DNA of 64,000 nt from Sordaria brevicollis (lineage: Eukaryota; Ascomycota; Sordariomycetes; Sordariales; Sordariaceae), in the NCBI GenBank assembly GCA_033439795.1, contig JAUTDP010000010.1, positions 2,790,001 to 2,854,000 of the forward strand, written 5' to 3'. Of this stretch, positions 58,019 through 64,000 are shown in pieces. The notes under the pieces are model-generated. The model ran no database searches and was not told the origin of the DNA. It was given only the letters and a program-made list of their open reading frames with translations. Each line of letters starts with the position of its first letter. The stretch's first letter is position 1. Made by a program: the position numbers and the translations under genes.

Positions 58019-58450
58019 ACAAGTGGTCATCATCACAGTTCGCAACTTCCATTTCCATTGTAGTTGCAAGTTGAAACAAGAAAGAGCCAAGCCCCCATCC
58101 TCTTAAAGCAACAGCGTGTGGGTGGATCCGCGGCAAAAATCTCGAATTGCGCCATCGCCAAAGTCTATCGCACAATTGTCGCGGCCCGCAAAAAAAAGGC
58201 ACCACCCATAAGAAGTCCGCCTTTCTCTCCATCACCAGCATCCGAAACCGCAACCACCACGCCGACCCGACCACCCGACCACCGACGACCGACTTGCAAT
58301 CACCAATTGGCGCCATCTCCGTCCCATCTCCGCAAGTACCGCAACTACCGACAGCTTAGACGCCTTACCCGCGCCCGTCGGATCCTCTACAGCCCTACCG
58401 AATCGACAGAATCGCGCCAATTGAGCAAGATCGCCCGCCGAATCGCCAAA

Positions 58451-59704
58451 ATGACTGCCTCCAACGACCAGCCCATCACCACCCCTCCCCGCGCTCCCTC
58501 GCCCGTCCATGGGTTCGGTACGCTCGCCGTCCACGCGGGTTCCCCCCACGACCCCGCCACCGGCGCCGTGATCGAGGCCATCTCCCTCTCCACCACCTTT
58601 GCCCAGACGGCTGTTGGCCAGCCCGTCGGCGAGTTCGAGTACTCGCGCAGCAGCAACCCCAACCGCGCCAACTTTGAAAAGATGGTGGCTGCTCTCGAGC
58701 ACGCCAAGTACGCCCTCGCCTACTCGTCCGGCTCTGCCACCACGGCCAACATCCTCCAGTCGCTCGCCGCTGGCTCCCACGTCATCTCGGTCTCGGACGT
58801 CTACGGCGGCACCCACAGATACTTTACCCAGGTCGCCAAGGCCCACGGTGTCAAGGTCACCTTCACTCCCGAGATCGAGGTTGACATCCGCGAGCACATC
58901 ACGGATGCCACCAAGCTCGTGTGGATCGAGACCCCCAGCAACCCTACCCTCCGCCTTGTGGATATCCGCGCCGTTGCTACCGCCGCCCACGAGCGTGGCA
59001 TCCTGGTCGTTGTCGACAACACCTTCCTGAGCCCCTACGTCCAGAACCCGCTCGACCACGGTGCCGATATCGTCGTCCACAGTGTGACCAAGTACATCAA
59101 CGGCCACTCGGATGTTGTCATGGGCGTTGCCGCCTTCAACAGCGACGAGCTCTATACCCGTCTCTCCTTCCTCCAGAACGCCATCGGTGCCGTTCCCTCG
59201 GCCTTCGACTCGTGGCTCGCTCACCGTGGCGCCAAGACCCTTCACCTCCGTGCCCGTGAGGCCACCACCAACGCGACCGCCATCGCCCACGCTCTCGAGG
59301 CCTCTCCCCTCGTCATCTCGGTCAACTACCCCGGCCTTGACTCCCACCCCCACCGCGCCATTGCTCTCAAGCAGCACCGCAACGGTATGGGCGGTGGCAT
59401 GCTGAGCTTCCGCATCCAGGGTGGCCACGCCGCTGCCGAGAAGTTCTGCCAGTACACCAAGATCTTCACTCTCGCCGAGTCCCTCGGTGGTGTCGAGTCT
59501 CTCTGCGAGATTCCTTCCTCCATGACCCACGCCGGTATCCCCAAGGCCCAGCGTGAGGCCGTCGGTGTCTTTGACGACCTCGTCCGCATCTCCTGCGGTG
59601 TCGAGGACGCCGAGGACCTCAAGGCTGATGTCCTCCAGGCTTTGGAGAGGGCTGTTGCCGATGCCGCTAACGGTGTTACCAACGGTGTCAACGGCACTCA
59701 TTAA
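58451..59704 (+). CDS. cys3: Cystathionine gamma-lyase
   Basis: PLP enzyme that cleaves cystathionine to cysteine, 2-oxobutyrate and ammonia in reverse transsulfuration. 417 aa, single exon. Family blocks in order are FGTLAVHAG, EYSRSSNPNR, YSSGSATTAN, SDVYGGTHRYF, WIETPSNPTLRLVDI, VVDNTFLSPY, SVTKYINGHSDVVMG with the PLP-binding Lys214, and SLGGVESLCEIPSSMTH. The S-E/G signature around 366-372 (SLGGVESL) and the overall length fit gamma-lyase better than cystathionine beta-lyase or gamma-synthase, which fungi also carry. The start is the first ATG in frame. The Asn/Gly-rich end (NGVTNGVNG) is not conserved. Strong C-ending codon bias suggests high expression. Confidence 0.94.
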   Translation: MTASNDQPITTPPRAPSPVHGFGTLAVHAGSPHDPATGAVIEAISLSTTFAQTAVGQPVGEFEYSRSSNPNRANFEKMVAALEHAKYALAYSSGSATTANILQSLAAGSHVISVSDVYGGTHRYFTQVAKAHGVKVTFTPEIEVDIREHITDATKLVWIETPSNPTLRLVDIRAVATAAHERGILVVVDNTFLSPYVQNPLDHGADIVVHSVTKYINGHSDVVMGVAAFNSDELYTRLSFLQNAIGAVPSAFDSWLAHRGAKTLHLRAREATTNATAIAHALEASPLVISVNYPGLDSHPHRAIALKQHRNGMGGGMLSFRIQGGHAAAEKFCQYTKIFTLAESLGGVESLCEIPSSMTHAGIPKAQREAVGVFDDLVRISCGVEDAEDLKADVLQALERAVADAANGVTNGVNGTH

Positions 59705-62451
59705 GTTCTGTTTCAAACGGGTTGCAACAAAAAAAAGAAAGGGACGCGGAAAAGCATTGAGCGGGTTTTCACACTATATCACACTATAGACGGGGTTTAG
59801 GCGTTTTAAATCATTGGCTCTGACGGGCATGATCTTACTGGCTTGGGTTTTTGGGTTTGTGTTTTTACATTAAGAAGGCTTTTGAATGGGAATCTCATCA
59901 TCATCATCAAGGGTGTACCTATATAAACCTCGCTTGGTCGGTCGGTTCGGCTGTTTGTTTTGGAGGTGAATGGAATTTTTTACCGCAAACGTGGAAAGCG
60001 TCGGGGGATTTCACTTCACACTTCTTTACATAAACATTTGGCTCTTATAGAGGATACCACAAGCGTGTCTTGTTTTATCGTTCACTTTTGACTCTTACTT
60101 GTTTTGCGTATGTTCTTATGATGATGGACGTGATGTTTTCATTTGAGCACAGATATCGATTGGTCTGGAACTGAGTGGTCAATAGTGCTGGCCTCGAGAG
60201 AACAGCGGGAAATGTCGAGAACAGTAAGACATCTCAAGTGCAAGAGACAACTCAAAACTCTTGTCGTTCATCCGGTTATATCAGATGAAACAGCCAGATC
60301 GGCTTGATGATCCCAACCACAAACTTACCCCTACATAGTGTACGGCAAGCATCGGCCTTCCACCCTCATCAACTCTCGACTCTCCTCAACCCATGATTCA
60401 CAAATTGATAACAGCAACAATCCTCACTGGCTGCCTCTTTAGTTCATTACTGTACTCACCGATCCTGCTCACCAACCTCCCATCGTGGCTTCAAGTCATT
60501 GAACCATCGGAAACCATCCGAGGCCAGACCACAACAGGATTCAGCGGTGAAACTCAAGCCAAAGAGCCAGAACGAAGTCCAAGTCCAAGTCCGAAAAGGG
60601 AAAGAGGCAGGAATCCGTGTAAGTCGGGTGTAAGTGAAGCTATCCGGAGATTTCATTGGCTAGTAGGGGAAGAGGTTGACGGGCAAGGACGGGCAAGGAC
60701 GGGCAAGGGCGGGCAAGGGCGGGCAAGGACATGGCCGTGGTGCGTGGTCCAAAGACCAACAAGAGAGAGTTGCGGTGCGAGTTGCGGTGCGGAAGTTCGA
60801 TAAAGGGTAGGGCGGTTGTCGGGCGGCTATCGGTACACTTCCCTTTTGCGCAGCGGTCGATACCAGTGTTCGTTCCTTTCCCCTCAGTTCATTCAAAAGA
60901 GCTTTTTGGACCGAAAAAAATCTGCAAAGACAAGAGATGATGTGGTAAGGAGAGGATCTTGGCTTTTATGTTCAGAAGACAATTCCATGGGCTACCTGGG
61001 AGGGTGTTCAAGTGAGAGTCCTCCTCCCGCTTGAGACCACTCCGGCCCCGGGGACCCACACCCCCGACCTCCCGTCTCAATGATCCACTCCGATACCCGA
61101 TAGCCGCGCTTGTGGGGAAACCGAGTCCCGACCCACTTTTGCCGGCAGCCCGCTAGTTTGGTGGAGCCCGATGCAAAAGTTAAGCGCGGGAGTCGGTCCC
61201 GGCCCACCTTGGAGTTTCAACCTCTCACATATTCTTGACCACAAGCACAGGTCCACAACCGACTTCCAGAATGTCGTTCCAGTCGCCGCTGTCGCTGTCG
61301 GGAACGGGACGGTCCATCGATCGCCCTAAGAAAAGAAAAGGAGGAGGACGAAAGGGGGCGCTAATGAAGTCATTGCACAAGCACGTGGACGGTCTGGATT
61401 CTGGATTCTGGCTTTTGGGGCTGGTGAAGGCTGGGCCGCGAGGGCCGTTGGATGGTACACCGTTCCTATCTGCTGGGTTCTGGTATTGATGAGGCAGACG
61501 ATACCCGATGCGCCCCGGATTTGATGTCCTTTCCTTGGTTTGACCCGAGAAGGAAGTTTCAAAAGAAGAAAATGACAAGAAATATTCGATTAGTGGCAGC
61601 AGCTTGGCGAGTTCATGATGTTGTTCACCGGTTGCAGGAACACTTTTTTAAAAGCCAGCTTTCGAGATATCGAATCCGTGATCCGGGACGGCATGGGACA
61701 CTCTGCATTATTTCGCCGATTCGATATCTTTTTCGTGTCAAACAATCCGTCTACTGCAATAATCGACAGCTGGCTATCATAACGTTATCGCGAACTCATA
61801 CTATCAGTGGTTCTAGTGATAAGGTTGCTTCATATGTCAGATGTCAGGACATGGACTCCCGGTGAAAATCTCAAACACGTTACGGGTGTCGGTCGAGCGA
61901 CGCTGTCCATCCCGGCCGTCTGGTAAGGTACTGTGTAAGGGGTTTGCCACCACCCGCCCGTCCTGTCCGCCGCGTTCCAGTCAACAATCTTTCCCGTCCG
62001 GGAACGGGTACGTAACAAGGGGGACAAGGAAATTCTCTGCCTTGTCGGTCGGGGACCATGTGAAGGGGACCATGGAGGAGAACAGGGAGAAGCGGTGAAA
62101 TCTTGAATTGGATCCCCCGGGCTGGAAGGGTGATGATGGTTGGATATTAAAGTTGTTTGTTGGTGTCGAGTGGTAACATTGTTTTTTATATATCTTCTTC
62201 TTCTTCTTCGTGTCTCTTTCTTTGTTGGTGTTGAATCTTTCTTGTTGTTTGTTGCTATATCACCATTCACTCGCTTTCCCGGCATATCTTGGAACAACAG
62301 TATTCACAACTTGACTCGACTCGACTAAACCAGTCTAATACAAGAAGAGTCCTTCCTCGACACTCTTACACGATCGATCATAATTCGCTACACCGTTACT
62401 CTACCTTAATTCAACGTCAGAGGGAAAGGGAAACCCGAGCGTCCATCTACC
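59705..62451. other. Spacer between cystathionine gamma-lyase and DUF1275 gene
   Basis: 2.7 kb. It holds a five-fold 10-bp repeat at 60681-60730 and a TTC run near 62190. A 136-codon ATG frame at 60393 runs through the repeat and is not convincing. No RNA gene is found. Confidence 0.4.
60681..60730. repeat. 10-bp GGGCAAGGAC tandem repeat
   Basis: Five units; the third and fourth end in GGC rather than GAC. Confidence 0.92.
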
Positions 62452-63710
62452 ATGACAACGTCAACACCACCACCACCGGCAGTATCACCACCACAGCCCG
62501 AACAAGTCGACTCAAGCAACTCCAGCACCCTCACTGTAACCCCGTTCCGGTGTCCGAAGTATGCCTGCCATCAACCCAGCCAGCGGTCATCATCAGGGCC
62601 TTCCTGGACTTCAAGAACATGGGCATACCTCAATGAAGATGTCGTACCTTCAACGTTTGCTGAGATTCAGCTGGTGTTGTTGACGTTTTGTATTGGGTTA
62701 CAAGGTATGTTTTCCGTCTCTTTCCTTCCTATCCTCTTCATCATCTTCCCTTTTCCCCTTCCCCCTAACCCATATTTCCCATCTCCATTCTCCCCCTTTC
62801 CCCCCAATAATCTCATCCCTTCAATGTAACCATACTAACACCAAAGAAAACAGACGCAGTCTCCTTCCCCGACTTCCACTGCTTCGCCTCCAACCAAACC
62901 GGCAACACCGTCTTCCTCCTCCTCGCCGCCGCCCTCCCCGAATTCAACCCCTCCATGTTCATAACCGCCAACATCGCCTGCTCCCTCGGCTTCTTCCTCT
63001 TTTCCGCCTGGCTAACCGGCCAACTCGGCCACTTAATCGGCCCCCGCCGCCGCTTGTGGCTGCTTACCACCAACCTCATCCAAACTTCTTTGGTATTCAT
63101 CGCCGCCGGGTTGCAGTTCGGCGCCCATCATACAAATACCCCAGGAAAAGAGTTGTATGAGAGTGGGAAAATCGAGTCCATGGAAGCCGTCACCGGCGCC
63201 CGAACACTAATCTGCATCGCCCTCCTAGCCAGCGCCGCTGGGTCACAAGTGGTGCTGTCAAGGAGTCTGAACATGACTGAAATAACAACGGCGATGGCGA
63301 CGGCGGCGTGGTTGGATTTGGTGATTGATAAGAATATGTTTAGGTCGCCGAAAAAGAATAGGGGGAGGAATAGGAGAGTGGCGTTTTTGGTGGCGCTGGC
63401 GCTGGGGAGTTTGGTCGGGGCTTATATTTATCGGTGGGTGGGGAGCGCGGTGGCGGTGGTGGTTAGTGGTGGGGGGAAGGCGGTGGTGGGGGGGATGTTT
63501 TTGTTTTCGAGGGGAGAAAAGAGGAGGAGGGTGGGAGGGGATGTTGAGGGTGGTGGTGGTGGTCAAGGTGGGAAGGGGGAGGGTAAGGAGGAGGAGAAGG
63601 ATGGGGATGGGAAAGCGGAGAGTAAGGAGAGTGGAAGTGGAAGTGATTCAGAGGCTGATGAGAAGTTGGGACAGGCGACGAGGGGGAGGAGGGCGGATGA
63701 GAATGTGTAA
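62452..63710 (+). CDS. DUF1275 (YoaK-like) membrane protein
   Basis: 369-aa predicted multipass membrane protein from exons 62452-62704 and 62854-63710. A Pro/Ser/Thr-rich cytosolic start precedes AEIQLVLLTFCIGLQDAVSF, the first helix of DUF1275. The SFPDFHCFASNQTGNTVFLLLA block, with its FASNQTGN, is the family hallmark. Further helices are at TANIACSLGFFLFSAW, LWLLTTNLIQTSLVFIAAGL, TLICIALLASAAGSQ and VAFLVALALGSLVGAYIY. The C-terminal 70 residues are a highly charged Gly/Glu/Lys/Arg tail. The biochemical role of fungal DUF1275 proteins is not established; transporter-like activity is only a suggestion from topology. Confidence 0.92.
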
Positions 63711-64000
63711 AAAAAACCTCTGAAAAAAAAAAGGGTTGTGTCAATTTGGCTTCGGACTGCATTTGATAGCGGGCGAGCATATAGAAGAAAGAGCGGATGG
63801 AGTTTGGGCGTCATCCTTAGGTAGCCTTCAATTTGACTTTGGTTCAACCGCGTCCAGCCTCATACTATAGTGGTGCATTATCTCAAGTATTGATGGCTTC
63901 GATGTCTTTTACCAGGGCTAAAGGAAAGTATACTTACTGTTAATGAAGAGTGGGATGGGATGAATTAAGTAGATGGGATGTAAAAGAGACTGAGGTATGA
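63711..64000. other. Right-edge spacer
   Basis: 290 bp. It begins with A-rich sequence, probably the 3' UTR of the DUF1275 gene. Nothing else is seen. Confidence 0.4.

Larger units (their letters stand above)
55075..58450. other. Divergent 3.4 kb spacer, Zn2Cys6 and cystathionine gamma-lyase genes
   Basis: It contains a CA run (56587-56612), a GGTGTCAAC repeat (57041-57076) and a strong TATA box at 58011. The 400 bp before the lyase ATG are open in the same frame but have no ATG, so I read them as 5' UTR. Confidence 0.4.

Noticed and set aside
58064..58450. In-frame N-terminal extension of cystathionine gamma-lyase
   Set aside because: There is no ATG in this stretch and it encodes an unconserved Arg/Pro-rich sequence. 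A TATA box at 58011 fits a 5' UTR.
58232..59716. Long minus-strand open frame (494 aa) opposite cystathionine gamma-lyase
   Set aside because: It mirrors the strongly C-ending codon use of the sense gene and has no family motif; sense coding is certain.
60393..60803. 136-codon ATG frame with hydrophobic N-terminus
   Set aside because: It runs through a 10-bp tandem repeat, has no recognisable domain after the first 30 residues, and shows no supporting splice sites.
61000..61230. Possible dispersed 5S rRNA, as in Neurospora
   Set aside because: None of the remembered 5S start, A-box or C-box sequences could be found here or elsewhere in the window.

Overview
The window looks like a euchromatic piece of a filamentous ascomycete genome, most likely a Sordariomycete of the Sordariales (Neurospora/Sordaria-like). 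Coding regions are GC-rich with C-ending codons. Introns are short (48 to about 320 nt) with GTRWGT donors, CTAAC/CTGAC-like branch sites and YAG acceptors. Spacers are long and full of microsatellites, and no intact transposon is visible. The gene set is typical of these fungi: NB-ARC/TPR NLR proteins, a vezatin/Inp2-like protein, a CON-8-like conidiation protein and a UPC2-type Zn2Cys6 regulator. I saw no tRNA, rRNA or CRISPR. All exon models were built by eye from splice signals and frame continuity.

0-11 kb is an innate-immunity/allorecognition-type region. Two paralogous NLR genes (patatin phospholipase, NB-ARC, and TPR-like repeats where complete) lie head to head across a 1.9 kb spacer. 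The left one (minus strand) runs off the window edge; the right one (plus strand) is complete at 1269 aa. A short TPR-like relic with duplicated, partly decayed blocks follows at 9.7-10.9 kb. At 35.5 kb lies a Qbc-SNARE of the Sec9/SNAP-25 family. In Neurospora crassa the patatin NLR PLP-1 monitors SEC-9 and triggers germling-regulated death when SEC-9 types differ. Linkage of the same two families here makes this the most interesting feature of the window.

12-33 kb is dense housekeeping: a triple-KH RNA-binding protein (-), a CENP-K/Sim4-like coiled-coil protein (+), dUTPase (+) converging on pyridoxal kinase (-), PCNA (-), a vezatin/Inp2-like membrane protein (-), EMC6 (+), and an intronless GTPBP1/2-like GTPase (-). 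dUTPase and PCNA both have ACGCG (MCB-like) clusters upstream, consistent with shared G1/S control.

34-64 kb is looser: a hypothetical charged protein, the Sec9-like SNARE, a 3.2 kb gene-poor AT-richer stretch, a secreted Gly/Leu-rich protein with a Kex2 site, an RBR (RING-between-RING) E3 ligase with a His/Asp-rich tail, FAD synthetase (-), a CON-8-like protein with an intronic minisatellite, a Zn2Cys6 transcription factor (-), cystathionine gamma-lyase (+) and a DUF1275 membrane protein (+). Genes for making PLP (pyridoxal kinase) and for using it (cystathionine gamma-lyase) both occur, but 38 kb apart, so I read no functional cluster into this.
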